Source of the DNA: Pycnopodia helianthoides
Taxonomy: Eukaryota; Echinodermata; Asteroidea; Forcipulatida; Asteriidae
Direction: 5' to 3'
Assembly (NCBI GenBank): GCA_032158295.1
Contig: CM063258.1
Location: forward strand, 1,322,001 to 1,386,000
Length of the DNA: 64,000 nucleotides
Within the stretch, counting starts at the first letter, position 1, and every line of letters begins with the position of its first letter. The notes beneath the pieces are model-generated. The model did no database searches, was not told the origin of the DNA, and saw only the letters and a list, made by a program, of their open reading frames with translations. The translations under genes were made by a program, and so were the position numbers. Below are positions 38,101 to 50,100 of the stretch, in pieces.

Positions 38101-41100
38101 TGGAATAATGTCTGGTACAATGACTTGCTTAGTCACAAGTAACCGCTTAAATTTGAAGTGCTCAGTCTAGAGATAATCGCTGTGTCACATGATTTGGGGC
38201 AAGCTTTTGCTTAGTTACATAAAAGATGGCGATCGACACCCATACACAATTCTCAATTGACCTGCCCCTTACAACAACAAAGTTATCAGGGCCCAATGTC
38301 ATAAAGCCTGTAAGCAGACAGATTCTGCTTACCGATCGGCCGTTAGCAGAATTTCTATTTCCTAAACACTGCTAACCATAAGCAAAGCAAAAGGCACGCT
38401 AGCTTGCTGGCGGTTCTTATAAGCAGATGAATGATGCAATAATGCAAATCCATTGTGAACGAGCACACACACTGTCAATAAGCCATTTGCGAGTTAGATT
38501 TGAATGATGTCTGGTACAATGGCGTACTTGATCACAAGTTACCACTTAAATTTGAATTCCTTTGACTATAGAGGCAGTTGCTATGTCACATGATTCGGGG
38601 CAAGCTTTTGCGTAGTTACGTAACAGACAGCAAACACTCATCTGGAGGTTGCTATGCAAAAGCTTGCCATGAACCATGTGACATAGCAACTGTCTCTATA
38701 GTCTGAGGAAGTCAAATTTAAGCGGTGACTTGTGACCAAGCAAGTCATTGTACCAGAAGTTATTCAAATCAAACTCACAAATACGGCTTATTCTTCATGA
38801 TCGATTAAAAAATACACTTCTGCCTAGATGCATATTCTTCTGCTATAGTGAGCATGTCAATTTAATTACCGCTAAACAGTTCTACGAATTGAACCAAGGC
38901 CTGTTGAACTCAATTTCTACCAAAAGCAAAAAGTGCAGTGTGCAAAATTATCATATTTAATGATCTTATGCACTGTGTACACATTTGTTGTTTACCAGAA
39001 GTCGATGCTTGGGGCTATTTTGTTAAAGATGTTTGTCATGTTTTAAAAAAAAATTATCTATCACTGATTGTTTTGACTTAAAATAAAAATGTTTCACTGT
39101 TCTCGAAAAAGCAAATTTGTTCTGTTTCGTTTTGTAGGCATTTGTAAGGTAACCAAATGATCGCTGTTATTGTAAAGCACTGTATACTCAGTACTTTCCC
39201 CGAATCCACAGGCATGTTACTCTGGTGGGATTCGAACCCATGACCTTTACCATTCTAGAGCAGATGTCTTACCAACAAGACCACTGTGAGATTGCCCGGT
39301 ATCTAGAGGCAGTTCAAATCCTCCTAAGTTTTAAAAGATACGATTGGAACTGCCTCGTAACTATCGAGCAGTTTTGGTGGTCTAGTTGGTAAGACATCTG
39401 CTCTAGAATGGCAAAGGTTGTGAGTTCGAATCCCACCTGAGTAATTAAACATGCCAGTGATTTTTTTCACAGGCCTCTGGAAAGTACACTCACCGGTGTA
39501 TGGGTAAAAACCAAATAATATTCTTTATCCCCGATGCAAATTTAAAATCTGTCAAGTGATTGCTGTACCTTTGAAACCAAGGCCATATTTCAATTGGCAC
39601 ATTTATCTTGAAAATATCTGTCTCAAAGATAGAGGCTGGCTACAGACCTACAGTGGGAAAGAGGTTGTAACGTTGATCCCAACCCTTCACCCACATATAT
39701 TTTTGTGTGTGCAACCAGGGAGGTAGCAACCACCCATTTCCTTTAGCCCTGACTGCACCATGCTCATATAATAAGACAGGTTCCATGGCTAGCATTTTGG
39801 ATTTTTTCAGAGAGTTGGGTTATAATATTAAGCTACTTCTATTTTGACAGCATACAGATAATATTAACCCTCACACATATATTTTTGTGTGTGCAACCAT
39901 GGAGGTAGCAACCACACATTTCCTTTAGCCCTGACTGCACCATGCTCATATAATAAGACAGGTTCCATGGCTAGCATTTTGGATTTTTCCAGAGAGATGG
40001 GTTATAATATTAAGCTACTTCTATTTTGACAGCATACAGATAATATTAACCCTCACACATATATTTTTGTGTGTGCAACCATGGAGGTAGGGTCTTCCAT
40101 CCATTTCCTTCAGCCCTGACTAATCCATATTCATAGACTCTTTGTATTATAGGATGCTAACAGCTGCTTTAACTAAGGGTCTAAATCCAAATAAACAATA
40201 GCAGCAGCCTTCAAAGGTCTTGGATCAAAGGTCACGCTGTAGGCTTATGTGAAGTCTAGTCTCACAATGTACACACATGTGGGTGTTCATACAAAAGTTG
40301 GCTGTGTGTGGACTCATGGAGACTCATGGAGCAATGGTAGACTGCAGTGTGTGTGTGTGTGTGCAGGCTTGTAGTGATTGTAAATCTATTGTAACTGGTG
40401 ACCACACAGGCCATAATGCTGTAGCAGCAAGTGTTGTTCTGCACTGGCAGTCTGGGCTTTCTGTGGCATGCAGGTATTGCAGATATTGGGCTGTAGATCC
40501 TGTGGTGTTTGGTTGAATGCTGTGCACATCATCAAAGCACGATAGTCCCCCTCCCCATGACATTATTTAGAACGATTAGAACACAGCAATGGAAGAAGAC
40601 AGACAGCCTAATCAAGGGTAAATATTGTTTATGTAGACAGAATCTTTTTCTGTGGTGTTTATGTGTAGTGAACATGCAGTTTAAGATTGGGTATTGTGGT
40701 GATGTGTGTATTCCACATGCAATATGACTACATGTAGAAATGTGTACATGAACCAGTGTGTGCTCTGTGTACATTTACTTTGTGTACACTGTATGCATTG
40801 TAGCTCCTTGACTGTTCGTTGGTTGTGAAAAGCAATGGTTTATGGGAAAGAAAGGGTATTAACACTAACAAATTGCTAAATGCAATATGTTTTTTTTTTT
40901 TTTTTTATACAGGCAGAGGTATTTTATCTTAAAGGAACATTACAGAATTGGTTTTTGCTAACAAAACAGTTGCTGGCAGTGTAAGCACTTTATGTAATCC
41001 ACCATATACATAAACTGACAAACCTGTAGTAGTTTGAGACCGATCGGCCATCGGGGTCACAAGAAAATAGTGAAAAACTGATTACACATTTGCATGAAAT

Positions 41101-44100
41101 CATATAGATTCAACAAATGAATAAAACGCTCACTGAGCGATAAACTCCAATCGGAAAATTAGTTTCTTCATTTCTCATCAAATATGGCATTTCAGACAGA
41201 AATATTTCAAGGGATGTTTTCTACTATCATCATCATTAGACCGTGTAAGTTTTCTGTAAATCTGTGATCAAAAAGTATATTTTACAAGGTTTTTTCTCAC
41301 CAATTCTGTAATGTTCCTTTAACACTGCGCTGCACTCTCGCACAGTCATCGACTGTACCGTTTAAAAAAAAATGTGATTACTCATTAACGGTGCGGTCAA
41401 AAATCGCGAAATTTTTTAAGTTCCTCAATGGACCATAGCCGGATAACACTAGTACCAGCAGATTTAGCTTGGGGTGAGTCTTCGACCTACAGTCACCTTT
41501 AATTTCGAAGCCCCATAGAATTCCCCTGAGGCCCAAGGAATTCCCCTGAGGCTATCCCTAACCCCATAAACACGATCCAAGGTCTTAGATCTAGCCGCTG
41601 TTACTTGGGGGCAATCAATCATCCTGTCACTGTTCCAGACATCGGGCAGACACCAGGTGCAGGTTGTGGTTTCGGGTTGGCCAAGTAAATAAGATACCTT
41701 GTTTCTCAGAAGACTGGTAAGCACTGGAAAGCAGTGCAAAAAAAAAAAAAAAAATGAAAAAAAAAATGATTTTGGTAACATTTTTTTTTTTTTGCAACTG
41801 AGTGTGCTTACCATCCAGGGACATTGTTTTGCATTTTTTTTCTTCTTCTGGGGATTCAGTTAACGTTTCTGAGTCTAATGATACCATGTTAGAAGAGTTT
41901 GTGAGCAGCCAAAGTAGTTTTACAAGCAATTTCACACCGTACGGTAGCGGACCGTGCGATACTGTAACGGTGTAATTTTGATGGATTTGGGTAAAAATTT
42001 GTTTTTTGTTTCAACTGAGTGTGCTTACCCCCTATGAATATTTTTTTTCATTTTTTTGTTGTTCTGGGGATTCAGTGAACGTTTCTGAGTCTAATGATTA
42101 CCATGTTAGAAGAGTTTGTGAGCAGCCAAAATAGTTTTACAAGCAATTTCACACCGTACGGTAGCGGACCGTGCGATACTGTAACGGTGTAATTTTGATG
42201 GATTTGGGTAAAAATTCGTTTTTTTTGTTTCAACTGAGTGTGCTTACCCCCTATGAACATTTTTTTCATTTTTTTTGTTGTTCTTGGGATTCAGTGAACG
42301 TTTCTGAGTCTAATGATACCATGTTAGAAGAGTTTTTGAGCAGCCAAAATAGTTTTACACGCAATTTCACACCGTACGGTAGCGGACCGTGCGATACTGT
42401 AACGGTGTGATTTTGATGGATTTGGGCAAAAATTAGGGTTTTTTTTGTTTCAACTGAGTGTGCTTACCCCCTATGAACATTTTGTTTGCATTTTTTTTTG
42501 TTCTGGGGATTCAGTGAACGTTTCTGAGTCTAATGATACCATGTTAGAAGAGTTTGTGAGCAGCCAAAATAGTTTTACACGCAATTTCACATGGTACTGC
42601 AGCAAACAGTGCGATAGTGTAACGGTGTGATTTTGATGGATTTGGGTAAAAAATTAAACAAAAATTGATTTTTCACTTTTTTTGATTTTTTTTTCTTTCT
42701 TGGGATTGAGTGAACGATTCTGAGTCTAATGGTACCATGTTAGAAGAGTTTGTGAGCAGCCAAATTAGTGTTATGCGCAATTTCACACCGTACTGCAGAT
42801 GACTGTGCGAGGGCGGGACGGACGCTTTTCAAGGTCATAGTGCAGCGGAGGGTTAAAGGAAGCGTCATACTTTGGTAATGACCCCGAAAAAAAGAGTATA
42901 ATTTCTATTTAAAAGCCTCCTTGTTATGGTAATGGTGGTAAGCAAACAATCATTACACAAAGTGCAAACAGTTAAAGGAACATTACAGAATTGGTAAGAA
43001 AAAAAACTGGTAAAATATACTTTTTGATCACAGATTTACATAAAACTTACAGTCTAATGATGATGATAGTAGAAAACATCCCTTGAAATATTTCTGTCTG
43101 AAATGCCATATTTGATGAGAAATGAATAAACTAATTTTCTGATTGGAGTTTATCGCTCAGTGAGCGTTTTATTCATTTGTTGAATTTTCATGCAAATGTG
43201 TAATCGGTTTTTCACTATTTTGTCGTGACCCAGATGGCCGATCGATCTCAAACTTCTACAGGTTTGTCAGTTTATGTATATGGTGGATTACATAAAGTGC
43301 TTCACTGCCAGCAACTGTTTTGTTAGCAAAAACCAATTCTGTAATGTTCCTTCAAAAGCCTCCTTGTTATGGTAATGCTGGTAAGCAAACAATCATTACA
43401 AAAAGTGCAAACAGTTAAATAGAGGGCGCCCTTCCGCAATGCCTTGTGGGATACAGTTCTAGGCATCTTTTGAAAGGCTGCATGCGAGTCGAGATACTCT
43501 AGATACTGTGGGGCATTCTAGACCCAAATTTTTGAAGTGTGGCCAAAGCACACTGGATTGAAATGAGATCCTGTCGGAATGCTTTCTCTGTCAGAGTGTT
43601 TATCTAGGTTTAAAAAGCACTACTTTGCAATCTGGAGCAGTTTTAATGGTTTTATTTTGATGACTTATGTGAATTTGCAAAAAATATATATTTTTTCATT
43701 TTATTTTTTTATTAGCATTTATTATTGTTATTATTATTATTATTTTGTTTAAATGGTTTATTTATTATTATTATTATTATCATGTATTTATTTAATTTTG
43801 TATTATTATTATTATTTTTTTTGGGGGGGGGTCGTGGGTGACATATCGGCAGAAATAGCTTGCGTATGGAGAAAACCCTGAGTATGCCTATAAGTTTAGC
43901 ACGTACAGAAAACCCCAACTGCTTGGTGCCCCTAAACTATGTTCATGTGCTCAAATACACAATTCAAATTTACTTAGTGAATGGTGGTGGGTCACTGGGT
44001 TGAGTCAGACATGCTGCCTCAGCAAGATCCATAGACTTTCACAGTCCTGTGACTTTCACATATATGTAACGTCAACCCCTGAGCACTCTACAGGTGGTAC

Positions 44101-47100
44101 AATGATACACAGATTCAACCCCCGAGCACTCTACAGGTGGTACAATGATACACTGATGTGCCTGTGAGGCAACTGTGGGCTCAGAGGTGGGGGCACAGGT
44201 CTGTCTGGGTTGGCTTGTTACCCACCGATAGCCGGGTCATTCCGTGTCAAAACAACCAATATTCTGAAATTCTTTACACGTCACCTCTCAGATTTGGCTG
44301 AAATTCATTTCTAATATTCATCTATGAGTATAATGAACATATGCAAAATATTTGATATTTTCAGTCAAGAATCAACTTTGGAGCCTTGCCAACATTTTAT
44401 TAAATGAATAAGGGCTCCATCCTTGTTTGGGGATAGCCACATGTGCCTAGATATTATAATACAAATAGCAATATCAAGCTTTTCAAACTATCAATTATGA
44501 GTATTAGGGGGGTCTGAAAAGGGAAATTAATTTTTTTTGGCGGATTAAATTTGTGTTTTCAGCAGCCTGTAGAGAGAAAAGGGGATAAGATACCCTTGTT
44601 TTGAGGCCAGATTTGAGTTATTTGGGTGACAGTCACCCTAGGTAACAATTTATAGCTTTGTATCTTTTTTAAAAGGCGCATTTAAACGCATTACAAAGCG
44701 CAAAAAATTCATTGTCGCAAATCGCGTTCACCGAAAGGGGGGTAGCCACGCCCACTTTAAGGGGCCTTAATTTGGAAACGACTTGGAGTTGGAATTATTT
44801 TTTTTTGCATATGTTCATTAAACACATAGATGAATATTAGAAATGAATTTCAGCCAAATCTGAAAGGGTGACCTGCACCCCCATTGGTTGATTTGACACG
44901 GAATGACCCAGCCCGTAACCATGAATGGGCCAAAAAAAACAACAAAAAAAACCAACAATATTCTTTATCTAACATGTAAAATTAACATCTATTAAATTTT
45001 TGCAGTACCCGCTGTTAAAAAATATAGGATTCGAACTGCTGCTAGCCCCCGGGCTAGCTCGGTGAGCTAGTGGTAAGACATCTGCTCTAGCATGGCAAAT
45101 GTTGTGGGTTCGAATTCCACCCGACTGATATGCCTGTGAATTTTTTTTTAAACAGGGCTTACGAAATTGCTGAGTACACAGTGCTTAATACACATCCATG
45201 TTAGGGCGAAAACAAATAGTAACAATATTCTTTATCCCTGATTGCTAATTCAACATCTGTTTAATAAATGGGCAAGTCTGAGAATTGTGCACATTGCTTG
45301 AATTGGGACATACAGAAAGTTGAACAATCAGAATAGCCACAAAGATGGTCATTAATCGCAGTGATTTCATGATTGTGATGGTGGGCATCTAGTCAATTAA
45401 CTAGGAGAACTTATGTTTTTATTCAGGGTTCCAATTTCACTCTGAATCACAAGTCTGAGGCCAGTGATTTCAGCGTCAGGCCAGTAAACTCATGACATTA
45501 CAATTCCGGCAGTCTTGTGTTTTTCAAGTAAATAATAATACCTCACTGTGAAGTATCTTCTTCTTTTTTAAGATGTTCAATAGTTGACTTTGAGTCTGAT
45601 AAACATATTTTAACCCGGTAGAGTATCGAAGTAAATGTGAAACTGTGTAAAAAGATTTTCTCATTTTGATTCTGGTCTTGTAAACTAAATTCTGGTCGAG
45701 TGAAAATTGAGCTACAAGCCCTGCAGTCTTCTGGAATTTCACACCAGATAAACGGCAAGTCTTGAATGTATTAACAAAAATAAGCAATCAACTCCAGCAA
45801 AACTTGTCTTCTTTTTTTAAAGCAAATCTTCTTTTAAATTTCAATTTTAAACAAATTTTGTGATAATTTTTTGAGATAATCAGGGCCCAATTTCATAGAG
45901 CTGCTAAGCATAACAATTTGCTTTGCATGAAATTTCTTCCTTGATAATAACAGGACTACCAACCAAATTTCCACGTGATTTTCAGGATAAGCAAACAACA
46001 GCTGAATACCAGTAACAAGCAATATGCAACACATGGAAATTTGGTTGGTAACCCTGTTTTTATCAAGGAAGAAATTTCATGCTAAGCAAATTGTTGTGCT
46101 TAGCAGCTCTATGAAATTGGGCCCTGATGTTTCTTTCTTTAACCTTCTTAAAGTATGCGCTTTTAAAAGTTTTTTAAAGGCATAATTAATAATTAATGAT
46201 TGACACTCCTTTTGATTATCTTCCGACCTCAAATTGGCCCCTTGCATAAGTGCAGCGCACTTACATTGTACACACGGCTATCATGTCCCCCATTTTGGGT
46301 CTCATAATGTACACAAAGGAATTGACCACCAAAATGGTGGAAATAGCAGGCGTGCATTTTGCGGAGTTGCGTTCTACGTCTGCAAGAGGTCAACTCTTAC
46401 CAGTGCCCCCAACATCAGTTACATAGCACACATATAATGAAAGTTGGCTATTAATTCATACTTTCTAATTGCATAAAAAGTCAAAAGAAAACAAAATACT
46501 ATAATGGCAATCATTTTCGGTCAAATTTTTTTATAGGATTCAAACTTCCTCTACCTACCGGGCAAGCTCGGTGGTGCAGTGCTATGACATCTGCTCTAGA
46601 ATACCAAAGGTTGTTGGTTGGAATCCCAACCGAGTAATAGGCCCATGCCTGTTCGTAATTTTTTTCACAGGACCCTGAGTATGCAGTGCTTAACACACAC
46701 TCCTTATCCCTAAGAACTAAGAAAGCTGACAAGAGCGGGATTTGAACCAACGACCTCCGGATTACTTTACTCAGTCAGTTTCCCTTGTAGTTTATTACTC
46801 GATGATGAATAGAGCAAGCTAGTCGATCCGTTGAGACAAAAAAAAACTTATTCCGCGGCAGTGCAGTTAGTTACGAGAAGTCCCCCCGATCCACTAAGCT
46901 AAAGTAGTAGTCCAGGCCAATTTCCTACCTCCCGCCCAGGTAGTAGTTAATAAGTAGGACAGTTCTTTTCAGAACTGAGAGGTCTTCCGAATTCCGAAAG
47001 TCTACTCCGCAGTAGTAGACAATAAGCAAGGAAAGTTCTCCAAAGAACAAAATCTACACAGCAAAGTAGATAATTATACACTGGCGTTGTCTCAAACCGA

Positions 47101-50100
47101 ATATACATACTTGATATTTGTTATAAAGGTGGTAGATTTCTGCACTGATGATATATAAATCTGCTTACAGCCACATACTGATAATTTTCTTGAAATAATA
47201 TTTGTTTATTTCCAATAATTTTTGTCATTATTTATATTTTTCATTGACAGGCTGGAACCCCACAGTAAAAAGTTCAAAACAGAAGAACAACAAGAGGTGG
47301 GACGAGATTATGCACATTTGAATGGAGAAACATTGGAGGTCGTGCCGGTGAAGGTGGAGAAAAAAGACTGCATGAATCAAGACGGTGGGAACGAGTGGGC
47401 AGAGGAGAGCTGGACGATGCAGAGAGGAAACTGTGAGGATGAAAGTCAACGACCTGGTCCATCGTCTTCCGTTGTGTCCACCATGAGCAACGAAGATGTT
47501 GAGAATGACGACAACGATGCCATCTCGGATTCATCAGTCAGCATCGATGATGAACAAGACAAAGAGTCCATCTACACCGATTCGGAGACAGGTACGGAGT
47601 CCTCAAACCCGCCTTCAGAGGATGAAGATTTTCTCTTCGAGTCTTCCTCCGACTGCTCGGAGGAAAAGGCCTATGTGCCTAAAGGAAAGCGGAAGCGAGG
47701 TAACGCCTCCAGGCCGGGTTCGGATGATGATCCCGATCCATTAGACACAGATAACATTGTCTACCCGTCGGATAAACATGGCTGGTCCAGGAATCTCAAA
47801 CCCATTCATATCCACAGGTTCAAAGGGCCAACACCTCACGGTCCAAACATGACCCCACCGGAAAAAAACGATCCCCTTGGCTACTTCTTGGCATTTTTCC
47901 CGCTGATGCTTTTCAAGAAAATCGCCCGATACACAAACTTGGCCGGACACGGCAATCCCCGCTTTACTAAGCAGACAACACCGGAAGAAATCAAGGCCTG
48001 GATCGGTATTAAAATGGTCCAAGGTGTCCACAGAAACCAATGTTTTGAGGATGACTGGTCGACGAATCCAGCCCTGAGGAACACCCTGGTGTCTTCCACA
48101 ATGACGAGAGGGAGGTTTAACATCCTGTCTGAGGTGCTGGCCTGCGCTAACCCGAAGAAAGGTCCCAAGACAATTAAGAATCCACAGCAGCGATGGGCTT
48201 ACATGATGACCCACCCTATGTACCCGCTGGAGATCATCTGGGACACGGTCCTCGCCAACTGCCTCGCCAACTGGAACCCCAGGAAGGAACTCACCATGGA
48301 TGAGACCACGCTGCTGTACAAGTGCAGACACCACAATGTCAAGCGCTTCCTCATGCCGCTGCAACCGAACAAGACGGGCTTCAAGATCTTTACGGTGTGC
48401 GAGTCCAAGACCGGATACCTCCTCAACATGCTGGTGCATCCTGAAACAGGAATCAACACGAAGAGTGTCGCCCTCAAGATTATGGAGCCCTTCTTGTATC
48501 AATTTCATGAGTTGTATCTCAAACGGACCTACACATCGGTAGCCCTGGCTACAGAGCTCCTCAAGAAGCGGACATATCTCTGCGGAGAGGTCAGAAAGTT
48601 GGCTAAAGGCTTTCCCGTTGATTTCAGCACTGACCCTATGGTCAACGTACAGAATCATCAGAAGATTCAAGAGCTTGACAAGGCCCCACGAAGTACCATG
48701 TACTTCCGGCAACAGGGTAAGATGTCGGCGGTCATTTGGAAAGACACCAAGGTGGTGTCTATGATCTCCACATGCCACCAGAGCTTTCGGGATAAGACAG
48801 AGGACAACATCAGAGAGCAGGAGAAAACTGCTAAGAAAAAAACCTCCTTCCACGCACCTCCCCACGCCACTGCCTACGCACGACAAAGTGCAGGTGTTCG
48901 CCGCAACAAGCAGCTGCGATGTTACCAGTCCTTCAGCCGCCACTCCATGAAATGGTGGCGGAAAATTCTCTACTTCCTCGTCGACGTCAGCCGGGTGAAC
49001 GCCTGGCTCTGCTACAAGGCAAACACCAGCACCGCGTCAGCAAAGGAGGGTCAAACAAGCACCCCTCTCAACCATCACTACTTCACCATCAACCTCGCCA
49101 CCTCTCTGATTGCTGGCTTTGCAGAGGGTACCCCAGAGTACCAGCACCTCGCCAAACCGGTGCCCCTCCTGAACGGTCCGAGGCACCAGCTGATCCGCAT
49201 GCCCAGTACCTTCGGCAGGATGTGCATGCAGTGTCACCTGGATGGCAAGAGGACGCCCAGCAAGAAGGCGATTATGACACGGACTGGGTGCATGTCCTGC
49301 AACATTCACCTCTGTGCTGGGCGTTGCTTCCTCATTTTCCACTCAGCGGGAGGGGTCAACGTTGACGTTTTGTCGAAGAACGAGGAGAAAAAGTTACCAA
49401 AAACAAATCCTTCTCCACTGTGAACATGTAACTTTTTGTGCCCCAGAATGTTATTGTTTTGTTATGTGCCTTTCGGATATCCAGTGTGCCTTTTTCGTTA
49501 GTAATAATAAATTCAGCCAATTCCACACTAATGGGCCAACAGATAACCTTGTAAGAGAGGCATGGGAGAGTGAGACAAAAGTCACTATTTTGTTGCAGTC
49601 TTTTCCTGCACATTTCAAAGCTGTTTATGATTATTCATACCAAAAAATACCAACAAATTAATCTGTGACCTTTAGAAATTACAAGGTCATTTCAGAAAGT
49701 AAATGTATGTAACAAAAGAGAAAGTGAAGAAAGAATATTACAAAAATTACAAAATATTGTGCCAGTAACATTCCAAACCCCTACATATTGTAAGCAGTAA
49801 AACTGAGATATTGATATGGGTATTAAAGAAAATAACAATGGGATATAACATTAAAAAAGATTTTTCAAAAAGAAAAAAAACCCAACATCAACCGAAAACA
49901 TTGTAAACAAACTAGTGAATCATCTGAATCAGAAAACATAAAAAAAAAAAATCAAATATGAATCTGTAATAAAAATAAATTCCATTCATTGGGATTTATA
50001 CCCTGAAGTCTTAAGGTCCCTATTTCTCTTTTTCTTTTTAAAGGCACATTACAGAATTGGTAATTGTAAAATATACTTTTTGATCACAGATTTACATAAA

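Noticed and set aside
39376..39442. tRNA gene-like sequence with A and B boxes
   Set aside because: Acceptor-stem pairing is poor and many related copies share SINE bodies; the same applies at 1820, 4285, 10500, 45050, 46555, 62538 and 63711.
41795..42850. Direct repeats considered as a CRISPR-like array
   Set aside because: Units are about 218 bp and contiguous without spacers, in an animal genome.
46970..46990. Histone mRNA 3' stem-loop-like hairpin (CAGTTCTTTTCAGAACTG)
   Set aside because: No histone gene is nearby, the stem does not match the GGC...GCC consensus, and it is part of a dispersed repeat.
47741..48943. 400-codon open frame on the minus strand
   Set aside because: It lies entirely antisense to the PGBD-like exon and has no recognisable domain; the GC-rich codons of the real gene keep the opposite frame open.
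48919..49365. 148-codon alternative plus-strand frame inside the PGBD-like exon
   Set aside because: It overlaps the homologous frame, has no family similarity and begins within it.
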